From Hyperoodon ampullatus (lineage: Eukaryota > Chordata > Mammalia > Artiodactyla > Ziphiidae): DNA of 64,000 bases. The DNA lies in the NCBI GenBank assembly GCA_949752795.1, contig CATKHW010000286.1, positions 620,001-684,000 of the forward strand. Direction: 5' to 3'. The notes under the pieces are model-generated. The model made no database searches. It was not told the origin of the DNA and saw only the letters and a program-made list of their open reading frames with translations. The translations under genes were made by a program, and so were the position numbers. Numbering within the stretch: the first letter of the stretch is position 1; every line of letters starts with the position of its first letter. Below are positions 1 to 10,430 of this stretch, piece by piece.

Positions 1-71
1 AGCTTTCATTGTAGATAGGGTCATTCCAGGTTTCATCAGAGTCCCTGAAAGAATTGTAAAGGATTTCCCAG

Positions 72-103
72 TTTTTTTGTTTTGTTTTTGAAATTCCTTT
101 TTA
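72..103 (-). repeat. Poly(T) tract: remnant of the L1 poly(A) tail (monomer 1)
   Basis: A run of T interrupted by single G residues (ttttttgttttgtttttg) followed by aaattcctttttat. It lies exactly where an antisense L1 should end, next to sequence resembling the L1 3' terminus (tttttatagtgggtttgagc). It is present in every copy with one- or two-base length changes, for example eight Ts at the first run in monomers 8, 29, 31 and 32. Confidence 0.75.
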
Positions 104-434
104 TAGTGGGTTTGAGCTGATTCTCGCTGCCATGTTTATGCCAGTCTAGACACACTTGATTCCCTTACGGAGACATATCAATACATAGGTTTTAAGATTT
201 TTACTAGTCAGATATATTCCTCTGCGGGTAATATGGGGTTTTGAGTCCCTTTCACTGAGGAAGGTGTAGGTCTTGTCTATTCCATAGTTGGTTTTTGGAA
301 AGGTACCTGTGCTTATATCAAACTCTGGTTTTATGCATCACCCCACCTCTCCTTCCCCCTTAAGCAGGCATAAGAGTGTTTTCTAAATGTGAGACACTGT
401 TCTCTTTCCTAAATCAGTTCAAGTGTAGCCATGT

Positions 435-963
435 TTACAGGATCTTCATAAGTGATATCTTATGATATGTTTCTTTTTCTGTGTGACTTATTTCACTTAG
501 AATCATCGTACCTGAATCCACCCATTTTGCTGCTACTGGTCTTATGACATTGATTTCATGGCTGACGGATATTCCATCGTACGTAAGTACCACAATTTTT
601 TGAACCATTTTTATATTTCCTGGGATATTTAAGTTGTACCCAAGTTGAGGTCCTTGTAAGCAGTGCAGCCCTAAATTTTGGGGTGGCTCTGTCTTATTGA
701 TTTTCAGTTTTCCCAAGGTATATTCCCTAGTCTGGAAGTGCCCTTGGCTCTGTAGCTCTGTTGTTTACTTGTTTTATGGAACACAATGCACTCCTCCAGA
801 GAGGCAGTTGGAAATTTACATCCCGCCCATCAGCATAACAAGGCTCCCAGTTCTCCAGGGCCTGTCTTGCCTTTCTGGTTTTTACACATTTTGTGGATGT
901 CCCTTTTGACCGGTGGGAGGTGACACTTCTTAGTAGTGCAGATTTGCATTGCCCGCTTGCTTG
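435..963 (-). pseudogene. L1 ORF2 C-terminal remnant (monomer 1)
   Basis: On the minus strand, frames broken by stops and shifts still show the order of motifs of the L1 ORF2 protein C-terminus. First comes a stretch like MQICTTKK near 930-952. Next is a GEQGALLC-type stretch near 840-865, which is the cysteine-containing GE-G-LL-CW region. A TMEYPSA stretch follows near 560-585 (family: TMEYYSAIK). Last is ILSEISHTEKETYHKISL near 440-505 (family: ILSEVSQTEK-YH-ISL). The pieces are in different frames, so this is a fossil with no coding capacity. The same remnant is repeated in all 37 copies. In monomers 14 and 32 single-base losses join frames into 177- and 181-codon readings that mean nothing functionally. 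Confidence 0.85.
583..707 (+). other. Splice-donor-like / acceptor-like pair (monomer 1; repeated in most copies)
   Basis: On the plus strand gtaagt at 583-588 (context cgtacgtaagtacc) matches a strong mammalian 5' splice site. About 120 bases on, a pyrimidine-rich stretch ends in tattgattttcag at 695-707, a good 3' splice site. The donor is well kept across copies. It is weakened in monomers 24 and 26 (gtaagttcc) and lost in monomer 19 (gtaattagc). If array transcripts exist, a 125-base intron could be removed. This is sequence resemblance only. Confidence 0.3.
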
Positions 964-1037
964 CTTGGCCAAAAAGGGCGTAGGCGTTTTCTCCTGAATA
1001 TATTCAGGAGAAAACGCATACGCCCTTTTTGGCCAAG
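964..1037. repeat. 74-bp palindrome, monomer 1
   Basis: Two 37-base arms meet with no spacer. The left arm starts cttggccaaaaagggcgtat, the centre is ctgaatatattcag, and the right arm ends cgccctttttggccaag. One left-arm mismatch here (gtaggcg). Confidence 0.97.
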
Positions 1038-1740
1038 TGCATCATTGTCGAAGTTGTGCCCCTCTTCCTGTGCTTTAAAGGTGATTCCAACGTACCTCTT
1101 GAACTCTGTTTCCTGCTATTCTGCCTCACTTTCAATTCCGCCTCTTTGCTTTCCCTTAACAGATTTTTGGACGATAGTTCTCCTTTATTGCTCTGCCAGT
1201 TTGTGAATTGCTGTGCCCTTGAGCTCCATTTTTCAATTCGTTTTTTTGTGAGCTGACCGCAAGTCCAAAATTTTGGTTCAGGACCTATACTGGTTCCCAG
1301 TGGGTGGCTGAGACTTTGGTTAATTCTTCTTCCTGCCGAGAAATTACAGTGATATATGCCCGTCCAAATGCCTAACAGCTACTCTCTCATTGGTTCTCCC
1401 TCTTCCCTTTCATCCTCTGCCAAATTGGCAACCTGTGCGAACCAGGAGGTTAAAGGGGCTGTCTCTCCAAGTTGGGAGGTTGATAGTAAAGCAGATGGAA
1501 AGTCAAACCGGAGCACCAGGAGAGGGACTATTCGTTGAGTTTTAGAAACCTTTCGTATTCACAGTGTGTCCGTTCTCTAGGTTTCCCGTACATGTTATAG
1601 CTGTAGTAATATTCCCTTCAACCTGGAGAGTTGGGACCCATGGAATGGGTGCCAGGCATTTGTGCTTTAAAGGGTCTGCATTTGCTCACCCAATCTCACC
1701 AATCCTCTCAGTCCCAAGTGTCCAGGCTTACGCCACATCC
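1038..1740. repeat. Non-L1 part of the monomer, origin unknown (reference copy, monomer 1)
   Basis: From the palindrome to the monomer end I recognise no transposon, RNA gene or coding region. CpG dinucleotides are noticeably more frequent here than in the L1 part (for example gtcgaag, gacgatag, gaccgcaag, gcccgtcc, gtgcgaacc, aaaccggag, attcgttgag, tttcgtat, tcccgtac). On the minus strand an AATAAA lies at 1184-1189 and is kept in most monomers. It could be a diverged LTR or old unique DNA next to the founding L1, but I see no terminal structure that would show it. Confidence 0.6.
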
Positions 1741-3479
1741 AGCTGTCATTGTAGATAGGGTCAGTCCAGGTTTCATCAGAGACCCTGAAGGAATTGTAAA
1801 GAATTTCCCAGTTGTTTTGTTTTGTTTTCGAAATTCCTTTTTATAGTGGGTTTGAGCTGATTCTCGCTGCCATGTTTATGCCAGTCTAGACACACTTGAT
1901 TCCCTTATGGAGACATATCAATACATAGGTTTTAAGATTCTTACTAGTCAGATATATTCCTCTGCGGGAAATATGGGGTTTTGAGAACCTTTCACTGAGG
2001 AAGGTGTAGCTCTTGTCTATTCCATAGTTGGTTTTTGGAACAGTACCTGTGCTAATATCAAACTCTGGTTTTATGCATCACCCCACCTCTCCTTCCCCCT
2101 TAAGCAGGCATAAGAGTGTTTTCTAAATGAGAGACACTGTTCACTTTCCTAACTCAGTTCAAGTGTAGCCATGTTTACAGGATCTTCATAAGTGATATCT
2201 TATGATAAGTTTCTTTTTCTGTGTGACTTATTTCACTTAGAATCATCGTACCTGAATCCACCCATTTTGTTGCTACTGGTCTCATGACATTGGTTTCGTG
2301 GCTGAGGGATATCCGATCGTACGTAAGTACCACAATTTTTTGAACCATTTTTATAGTTCCTGGGATATTTAAGGTGTACCCAAGTTGAGGTCCTTGTAAG
2401 CAGTGCAGCCCTAAATTTTGGGGTGGCTCTGTCTTATTGATTTTCAGTTTTCCCAAGGTATATTCCCTAGACTGGAAGTGCCCTTGGCTCTGTAGCTCTG
2501 TTGTTTACTTGTTTTATGGAACACAATGCACTCCTCCATAGAGGCAGTTGGCAATTTACATCCCGCCCATCAGCATAACAAGGCTCCCAGTTCTCCAGGG
2601 CCTGTCTTGCCTTTCTGGTTTTTACACATTTTGTGGATGTCCCTTTTGACCGGTGGGAGGTGACACTTCTTAGTAGTGCAGATTTGCATTGCCCGCTTGC
2701 TTGCTTGGCCAAAAAGGGCGTATGCGTTTTCTCCTGAATATATTCAGGGGAAAACGCATACGCCCTTTTTGGCCAAGTGCATCATTGTCGAAGTTGTGCC
2801 CCTCTTCCTGTGCTTTAAAGGCGATTCCAACGTACCTCTTGAAATCTGTTTCCTGTTATTCTGCCTCGCTTTCAAGTCTGCCTCGTTGCCTTCCCTCAAC
2901 AGATTTTTGGACGACAGTTGTCCTTTATTACTCGGCCCGTTTGTGAATTGCTGTGCCCCTGAGCTCCATTTTTCAACTCGTTTTGTGTGAGCTGACCGCA
3001 AGTCCAAAATTTTGGTTCAGGACCTATACTGGTTCCCGGTGGGTGGCTGAGACTTTGGTTAACTCTTCTTCCTGCTGGGAAATTACAGTGATATGTGCCC
3101 GTCCAAATGCCTAACATCTACTCTCTCATTGGTTCTCCCTCTTCCCTTTCATCCTCGGCCAATTTGGCAACCTGAGTGAACCAGGAGGTTAAAGGGGCTG
3201 TCTCTCCAATTTGGGAGTTTGATAGTAAAGCAGATGGAAAGTCAAACCGGAGGACCAGGTGAAGGACTATTCGTTGAGTTTTAGAAACCTTTCGTATTCA
3301 CAGTGTGTCCGTTCTCTAGGTTTCCCGTACATGTTATAGCTGTAGTAATATTCCCTTCAACGTGGAGAGTTGGGACCCATGGAAAGGGTGCCAGTCATTT
3401 GTGCTTTAAAGGGTCTGCATTTGCTCACCCAATCTCACCAATCCTCTCAGTCCCAAGTGGCCCTCCTTATGCCACATCC
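1741..3479 (+). repeat. Satellite monomer 2
   Basis: 1,739 bases; L1 part 1812-2703; A allele. It is a near twin of monomer 1 from about 2460 to 2700. Private changes include gatatccgatcgta near 2309. Confidence 0.97.
2704..2777. repeat. Palindrome, monomer 2
   Basis: One right-arm mismatch (tcaggggaaa). Confidence 0.97.
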
Positions 3480-5216
3480 AGCTGTCGTTGTAGATAGGGT
3501 CATTCCAGGTTTCATCAGAGACCCTGAAGGAATTGTAAAGAATTTCCCAGTTTTTTTTGTTTTGGTTTGAAATTCCTTTTTATAGTGGGTTTGAGCTGAT
3601 TCTCGCTGCCATGTTTATGCCAGTCTAGACACACTTGATTCCCTTATGGAGACATATCAATACATAGGTTTTAAGATTCTTACTAGTCAGATATATTCCT
3701 CTGTGGGAAATATGGGGTTTTGACACCCTTTCACTTAGGAAGGTGTAGGTCTTTTCTATTCCATAGTTGGTTTTTGGAACGGTACTTGTGCTTATATCAA
3801 ATTCTGGTTTTATGCATCACCCCACCTCTCCTTCCCCCTTAAGCAGGCATAAGAGTGTTTTCTAAATGTGAGACACTGTTCTCTTTCCTAACTCAGTTCA
3901 ATTTTAGCCATGTTTACAGGATCTTCATAAGTGATATCTTATGATAAGTTTCTTTTTCTATGTGACTTATTTCACTTAGAATCATCGTACCTGAATCCAC
4001 CCATTTTGCTGCTACTGGTTTATGACATTGATTTCATGGATGAGGGATATTCCATCGTACGTAAGTACCACAATTTTTGAACCATTATTATATTTCCTGG
4101 GATATTTAAGGTGTACCCAAGTTGAGGTCCTTGTAAGCAGTGCAGCCCTAAATTTTGGGGTGGCTCTGTCTTATTGATTTTCAGTCTTCCCAAGGTATAT
4201 TCCCTAGACTGGAAGTGCCCTTGGTTCTGTAGCTCTGTTGTTTACTTGTTTTAACGAACACAATGCACTCCTCCAGAGAGGCAGTTGGCAATTTACATCC
4301 CGCCCATCAGCATAACAAGGCTCCCTGTTCTCCAGGGCCTGTCTTGCCTTTCTGGTTTTTACACATTTTGTGAATGTCCCTTTTGACCGGTTGGAAGTGA
4401 TACTTCTTTGTAGTGCAGATTTGCATTGCCCGCTTGCTTGCTTGGCCAAAAAGGGTGTATGCATTTTATCCTGAATATATTCAGGAGAAAACGCATACGC
4501 CCTTTTTGGCCAAGTGCATCATTGTCGAAGTTGTGCCCCTCTTCCTGTGCTTTAAAGGCGATTCCAACGTACCTCTTGAAATCTGTTTCCTGCTATTCTG
4601 CCTCGCTTTCAAGTCCGCCTCGTTGCCTTCCCTCAACAGATTTTTGGACGATAGTTGTCCTTTATTACTCGGCCAGTTTGTGAATTGCTGTGCCCCTGAG
4701 CTCCATTTTTCAACTCGTTTTTGGTGAGCTGACCGCAAGTCCAAAATTTTGGTTCTGGACCTATGCTGGTTCCCGGTGGGGGGCTGAGACTTTGGTTAAT
4801 ACTTCTTCCTGCCTGGAAGTTAGAGTCATATGTGCCCTTCCAAATGCCTAACAGCTACTCTCTCATTGGTTCTCCCTCTTCCCTTTCATCCTCTGCCAAA
4901 TTGGCAACCTGTGCGAACCAGGAGGTTAAAGGGTCTGTCTCTCCAAGTAGGGAGGTTGATAGTAAAGCAGATGGAAAGTCATACCGGAGCACCAGGAGAG
5001 GGACTATTCATTGAGTTTTAGAAACCTTTCGTATTCACAGTGTGTCCGTTCTCTAGGTTTCCCGTACATTTTATAGCTGTTGTAATATTCCCTTCAACCT
5101 GGAGAGTTGGGATCCACGGAATGGGTGACAGGCATTTGTGCTATAAAGGGTCTGCATTTGCTCACCCTATTTCACCAATCCTCTCAGTCCCAAGTGTCCA
5201 GCCTTATGCCATATCC
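3480..5216 (+). repeat. Satellite monomer 3
   Basis: 1,737 bases; L1 part 3551-4440; A allele (variant ctataaaggg). The single-base losses in ctggtttatgacatt (near 4016) and cacaatttttgaacc are shared with monomer 4, as is tcatggatgaggg (monomer 4: tcaaggatgaggg). Confidence 0.97.
4441..4514. repeat. Palindrome, monomer 3
   Basis: Three left-arm mismatches (gggtgtatgcattttatcc), two at CpG; right arm intact. Confidence 0.97.
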
Positions 5217-6953
5217 AGCTATCGTTGTAGATAAGGTCATTCCAGGTTTCATCAGAGACCCTGAAGGAATTGTAAAGAATTTCCCAGTTTTCTTGTTTTG
5301 TTTTTGAAATTCCTTTTTATAGTGGGTTTGAGCTGATTCTCGCTGCCATGTTTATGCCAGTCTAGACACCCTTGATTCCCTTATGGAGACATATCAATAC
5401 ATAGGTTTTAAGATTCTTACTAGTCAGATGTATTCCTCTGCCGGAAATATGGGGTTTTGAGTCCCTTTCACTGAGGAAGGTGTAGGTCTTGTCTATTCCA
5501 TAGTTGGTTTTTGGAACGGTACCTGTGCTTATATCAAACTCTGGTTTTATGCATCACCCCACCTCTCCTTCCCCCTTAAGCAGGCATAAGAGTGTTTTCT
5601 AAATGTGAGACACTGTTCTCTTTCCTAACTCAGTTGAAGTGTAGCCATTTTTACAGGATCTTCATAAGTGATATCTTATGATAAGTTTCTTTTTTTCTGT
5701 GACTTATTTCACTTAGAATCATCGTACCTGAATCCACCCATTTTGCTGCTACTGGTTTATGACATTGATTTCAAGGATGAGGGATATTCCATCGTACGTA
5801 AGTACCACAATTTTTGAACCATTTTTATATTTCCTGGGATACTTAAGGTGTATCCAAGTTGAGGTCCTTGTAAGCAGTGCAGCCCTAAATTTTGGGGTGG
5901 CTCTGTCTTATTGATTTTCAGAATTCCCAAGGTATATTCCCTAGACTGGAAGTGCCCTTGGCTATTTAGCTCTGTTCTTTACTTGTTTTAGGGAACACAA
6001 TATACTCCTCCAGAAAGGCAGTTGGCAATTTACATCCCGCCCATCAGCATAACAAGTCTCCCTGTTCTCCAGGGCCTGCCTTGCCTTTCTGGTTTTTACA
6101 CATTTTGTGGATGTCCCTTTTGACCGGTGGGAAGTGATACTTCTTTGTAGTGCAGATTTGCATTGCCCGCTTGCTTGCTTGGCCAAAAAGGGCGTATGCG
6201 TTTTCTCCTGAATATATTCAGGAGAAAACGCATACGCCCTTTTTGGCCAAGTGCATCATTGTCGAAGTTGGGCCCCTCTTCCTGTGCTTTAAAGGAGATT
6301 CCAACGTACCTCTTGAAATCTGTTTCCTGCTATTCTGCTTCGCTTTCAAGTCCGCCTCGTTGCCTTCCCTCAACAGATTTTTGGACGATAGTTGTCCTTT
6401 ATTACTTGGCCAGTTTGTGAATTGCTGTGCCCCTGAGCTCCATTTTTCAACTCGTTTTTTGTGAGCTGACCGCAAGTCCAAAATTTTGGTTCAGAACCTA
6501 TGCTGGTTCCCGGTGGGTGGCTGAGACTTTGGTTAATACTTCTTCCTGCCGGGAACTTAGAGTGATATGTGCCCGTCCAAATGCCTAACAGCTACTCTCT
6601 CATTGGTTCTCCCTCTTCCCTTTCATCCTCTGCCAAATTGGAAACCTGTGCGAACCAGGAGGTTAAAGGGGCTGTCTCTCCAAGTAGGGAGGTTGATAGT
6701 AAAGCAGATGGAAAGTCAAACCGGATCACCAGTAGAGGGACTATTCGTTGAGTTTTAGAAACCTTTCGTATTCACAGTGTGTGCGTTATCTAGGTTTCCC
6801 GTACATGTTATAGCTGTAGTAATATTCCCTTCAACCTGGAGAGTTGGTACCCATGGAATGGGTGCCAGGCATTTGTGCTTTAAAGGGTCTGCATTTGCTC
6901 ACCCAATCTCACCAATCCTCTCAGTCCCAAGTGTCCAGGCTTATGCCACATCC
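5217..6953 (+). repeat. Satellite monomer 4
   Basis: 1,737 bases; L1 part 5288-6177; A allele. Shares the L1-part deletions of monomer 3. Private: tttcagaattcccaagg near 5918. Confidence 0.97.
6178..6251. repeat. Palindrome, monomer 4 (perfect)
   Basis: All 37 pairs match. Confidence 0.97.
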
Positions 6954-8692
6954 AGCTGTCATTGTAGATAGGGTCATTCCAGGTTTCATCAGAGACCCTG
7001 AAGGAATTGTAAAGAATTTCCCAGTTTTTTTGTTTTGTTTTTGAAATTCCTTTTTATAGTGGGTTTGAGCTGATTCTCGCTGCCATGTTTATGCCAGTCT
7101 AGACACACTTGATTACCTTACGGAGACATATCAATACATAGGTTTTAAGATTCTTACTAGTCAGATATATTCCTCTGCGGGAAATATGGGGTTTTGAGAC
7201 CCTATCACTGAGGAAGGTGTAGCTCTTGTCTATTCCATAGTTGGTTTTTGGAACGGTACCTGTGCTTATATCAAACTCTGGTTTTATGCATCACCCCACC
7301 TCTCCTTCCCACTTAAGCAGGCATAAGAGTGTTTTCTAAATGAGAGACACTGTTCACTTTCCTAACTCAGTTCAAGTGTAGCCATGTTTACAGGATCTTC
7401 ATAAGTGATATCTTATGATAAGTTTCTTTTTCTGTGTGACTTATTTCACTTAGAATCATCGTACCTGAATCCACCCATTTTGCTGCTAATGGTCTCATGA
7501 CATTGGTTTCGTGGCTGAGGGATATCCCATCGTACGTAAGTACCACAATTTTTTGAACCATTTTTATATTTCCTGGGATATTTAAGGTGTACCCAAGTTG
7601 ATGTCCTTGTAAGCAGTGCAGCCCTAAATTTTGGGGTGGCTCTGTCTTATTGATTTTCAGTTTTCCCAAGGTATATTCCCTAGACTGGAAGTACCGTTGG
7701 CTCTGTAGCTCTGTTGTTTACTTGTTTTAGGGAACACAATGCACTCCTCCAGAGAGGCAGCTGGCAATTTACATCCCGCCCATCAGCATAACAAGGCTCC
7801 CTGTTCTCCAGGGCCTGTATTGCCTTTCTGGTTTTTACACATTTTGTGGATGTCCCTTTTGACCGGTGGGAAGTGATACTTCTTTGTAGTGCAGATTTGA
7901 ATTGCCTGCTTGCTTGCTTGGTCAAAAAGGGCGTATGCATTTTCTCCTGAATATATTCAGGAGAAAACGCATACGCCCTTTTTGGCCAAGTGCATCATTG
8001 TCGAAGTTGTGCCCCTCTTCCTGTGCTTTAAAGGCGATTCCAAAGTACCTCTTGAAATCTGTTTCCTGCTATTCTTCCTCACTTTCAAGTCTGCCTCGTT
8101 GCCTTCCCTCAACAGATTTTTCAACGAATGTTGTCCTTTATTACTCGGCCGGTTTGTGAATTGCTGTGCCCCTGAGCTCCATTTTTCAACTCGTTTTTTG
8201 TGAGCTGACCGCATGTCCAAAATTTTGGTTCAGGACCTTTGCTGGTTCCCAGTGCACGGCTGAGACTTTGGTTAATTCTTCTTCCTGACGGGAAATTACA
8301 GTGATATGTGCCCGTCCAAATGCCTAACAGCTACTCTCTCATTGGTTCTCCCTCTTCCCTTTCATCCTCTGCCAAATTGGCAACCTGTGCGAACGAGGAG
8401 GTTAAAGGGGCTGTCTCTCCAATTTGGGAGGTTGATAGTAAAGCAGATGGAAATTCAAACAGGAGCACCAGGAGAGGGACTATTCGTTGAGTTTTAGAAA
8501 CCTTTCGTATTCACAGTGTGTCCCTTCTGTAGGTTTCCTGTACATGTTATAGCTGTAGTAATATTCCCTTCAACCTGGAGAGTTGGGACCCATGGAATGG
8601 GTGCCAGGAATTTGTGCTTTAAAGGGTCTGCATTTACTCACCCAATCTCACCAATCCTCTCAGTCCCAAGTGTCCCTCCTTATGACACATCC
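6954..8692 (+). repeat. Satellite monomer 5
   Basis: 1,739 bases; L1 part 7025-7916; A allele. Unique clustered change at 8121-8134: tcaacgaatgttg where others have tggacgatagttg. Also ggtctcatgacattggtttc near 7492, shared with monomer 2. Confidence 0.97.
7917..7990. repeat. Palindrome, monomer 5
   Basis: Two left-arm mismatches (cttggtc and atgcatttt, the second at a CpG). Confidence 0.97.
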
Positions 8693-9655
8693 AGCTGTCG
8701 TTGTAGATAGGGTCATTCCAGGTTTCATCAGAGACCCTGAAGGAATTGTAAAGAATTCCCCAGTTTTTTTTTTTGTTTTTGAAATTCCTTTTTATAGTGG
8801 GTTTGAGCTGATTCTAGCTGCCATGTTTATGCCAGTCTAGACACACTTGATACCCTTATGGAGACATATCAATACATAGGTTTTAAGATTCTTACTAGTC
8901 AGATATATTCCTCTGCGGGAAGTATGGGGTTTTGAGTCCCTTTCACTGAGGAAGGTGTATGTCTTGTCTATTCCATAGTTGGTTTTTGGAACGGTACCTG
9001 TGCTTATATCAAACTCTGGTTTTATGCATCACCCCACCTCTCCTTCCCCCTTAAGCAGGCATAAGAGTGTTTTCTAAATGTGAGACACTGTTCTCTTTCC
9101 TAACTCAGTTCAAGTGTAGCCATGTTTACAGGATCTTCATAAGTGATATCTTATGATAAGTTTATTTTTCTGTGTGACATATTTCACTTAGAATCATCGT
9201 ACCTGAATCCACCCATTTTCCTGCTACTGATCTTATGACATTGATTTCATGGCTGAGGGATATTCCATCGTACGTAAGTCCCACAGTTTTTTGAACCATT
9301 TTTATATTTCCTGGGATATTTAAGGTGTACCCAAGTTGAGGTCCTTGTAAGCAGTGCAGCCCTAAATTTTGGGGTGGCTCTCTCTTATTGATTTTCAGTT
9401 TTCCCAACGTGTATTCCCTAGACTGGAAGTGCCCTTGGCTCTGTAGCTCTGTTCTTTTCCTTGTTTTAGGGAACACAGTGTACTCCACCAGAGGGGCAGC
9501 TGGCAATTTTCATCCCGCCCATCAGCATAACAAGGATCCCTGTTCTCCAGGGCCTGTCTTTCCTTTCTGGTTTTTACACATTTTGTTGATGTCCCTTTTG
9601 ACCGGTGGGAAATGATACTTCTTTGTAGTGCAGATTTGCATTGCCCGCTTGCTTG

Positions 9656-9729
9656 CTTGGCCAAAAAGGGCGTATGCGTTTTCTCCTGAATATATTCAGG
9701 AGAAAACGCATACGCCCTTTTTGGCCAAG
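9656..9729. repeat. Palindrome, monomer 6 (perfect)
   Basis: All 37 pairs match. Confidence 0.97.
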
Positions 9730-10100
9730 TGCACCATTGTCGAAGTTGTTCCCCTCTTCCTGTGCTTTAAAGGCGATTCCAACGTACCTCTTGAAATCTG
9801 TTTCCTGCTATTCTGCCTCGCTTTCAAGTCCGCCTCGTTGCCTTCCCTCAACAGATTTTTGGACGATAGTTGTCCTTTATTACTCGGCCAGTTTGTGAAT
9901 TGCTGTAACCCTGAGCTCCATTTTTCAACTCGTTTTTGGTGAGCTGATCGCAAGTCCAAAATTTTGGTTCAGGACCTATACTGGTTCCCGGTGGGAGGCT
10001 GAGACTTTGGTTAGTTCTTCTTCCTGCGGGAAATTACAGTGATATGTGCCCGTCCAAATGCCTAACAGCTACTCTCTCATTGGTTCTCCCTCTTCCCTTT

Positions 10101-10127
10101 CATCCTCTGCCAAATTGGCAGAGGATG
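10101..10127. repeat. Perfected quasi-palindrome unique to monomer 6
   Basis: Other monomers read cctctgccaaattggcaacc here, an inverted repeat that stops after six bases per arm. Monomer 6 has gagga at 10121-10125 in place of acctg, which completes 13-base arms around a single central A at 10114. All five changed bases, and only those, are the ones that were mismatched. This is the expected product of copying one arm to correct the other. Confidence 0.9.
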
Positions 10128-10430
10128 CGAACCAGGAGGTTAAAGGGGCTGTCTCTCCAAGTTGGGAGGTTGATAGTAAAGCAGATGGAAAGTCAAACCA
10201 GAGCACCAGGAGAGGGACTATTCGTTGAGTTTTAGAAACCTTTCGTATTCACAATGTGTCCGTTCTCTAGGATTCCCGTACATGTTATAGCTGTAGTAAT
10301 ATTCCCTTTAACCTGGAGAGTTGGGACCCATGGAATGTGTGCCATGCATTATTGCTTTATAGGGTCTGCATTTGCTCAACCAATCTCACCAATCGTCTCA
10401 GTCCCAAGTGTCCCTCCTTATGCCACATCC

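Larger units (their letters stand above)
72..963 (-). mobile_element. 5'-truncated, decayed LINE-1 fragment (reference copy, monomer 1)
   Basis: Read on the minus strand this is the 3' end of an L1: the ORF2 C-terminus, then the 3' UTR, then a poly(A) remnant. Visible matches to artiodactyl-type L1 on the plus strand include the 3' UTR pattern around 371-425 (cataagagtgttttctaa), the block around 448-500 (gtgatatcttatgat, then gacttatttcacttag) and the stretch around 908-950 (gaccggtgggaggtgacact, then gatttgcatt). Every monomer carries the same fragment, from its 72nd base to the base before its palindrome; the interval is given with each monomer. L1 identity is from remembered family sequence. 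A RepeatMasker run would settle the subfamily and exact ends. Confidence 0.88.
1..1740 (+). repeat. Satellite monomer 1
   Basis: 1,740 bases; the L1 part is 72-963. At 1655-1673 it has the A allele (catttgtgctttaaa). The block gggaggtgacacttcttag at 916-934 and ttttatggaacac near 771 are shared only with monomer 2. Has gctctgcc at 1190-1197, a variant shared with monomers 15 and 17. Confidence 0.97.
8693..10430 (+). repeat. Satellite monomer 6
   Basis: 1,738 bases; L1 part 8764-9655; B allele (catgcattattgc). Contains the perfected quasi-palindrome at 10101-10127. The variants gtttatttttctgtgtgaca (near 9160) and gtaagtcccac (near 9274) are shared only with monomer 8. Confidence 0.97.

Noticed and set aside
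951..966. (GCTT)n microsatellite before the palindrome
   Set aside because: Only three units and constant in length between copies, so it is not an expanding microsatellite.
949..1206. Recurrent 60-104 codon frames on both strands, repeated at about 1.74 kb
   Set aside because: They recur in the same place in each unit, overlap on both strands and are broken by substitutions in many copies. Recurrence reflects the tandem repeat and not selection for protein.
1520..1560. CENP-B box candidate attcgttgagttttag
   Set aside because: It lacks the central A position and the CGGG half required by the consensus.
1038..1740. Endogenous retrovirus LTR in the non-L1 part
   Set aside because: A minus-strand AATAAA and CpG richness are suggestive, but I see no TG...CA ends, no target duplication and no family similarity I can name.
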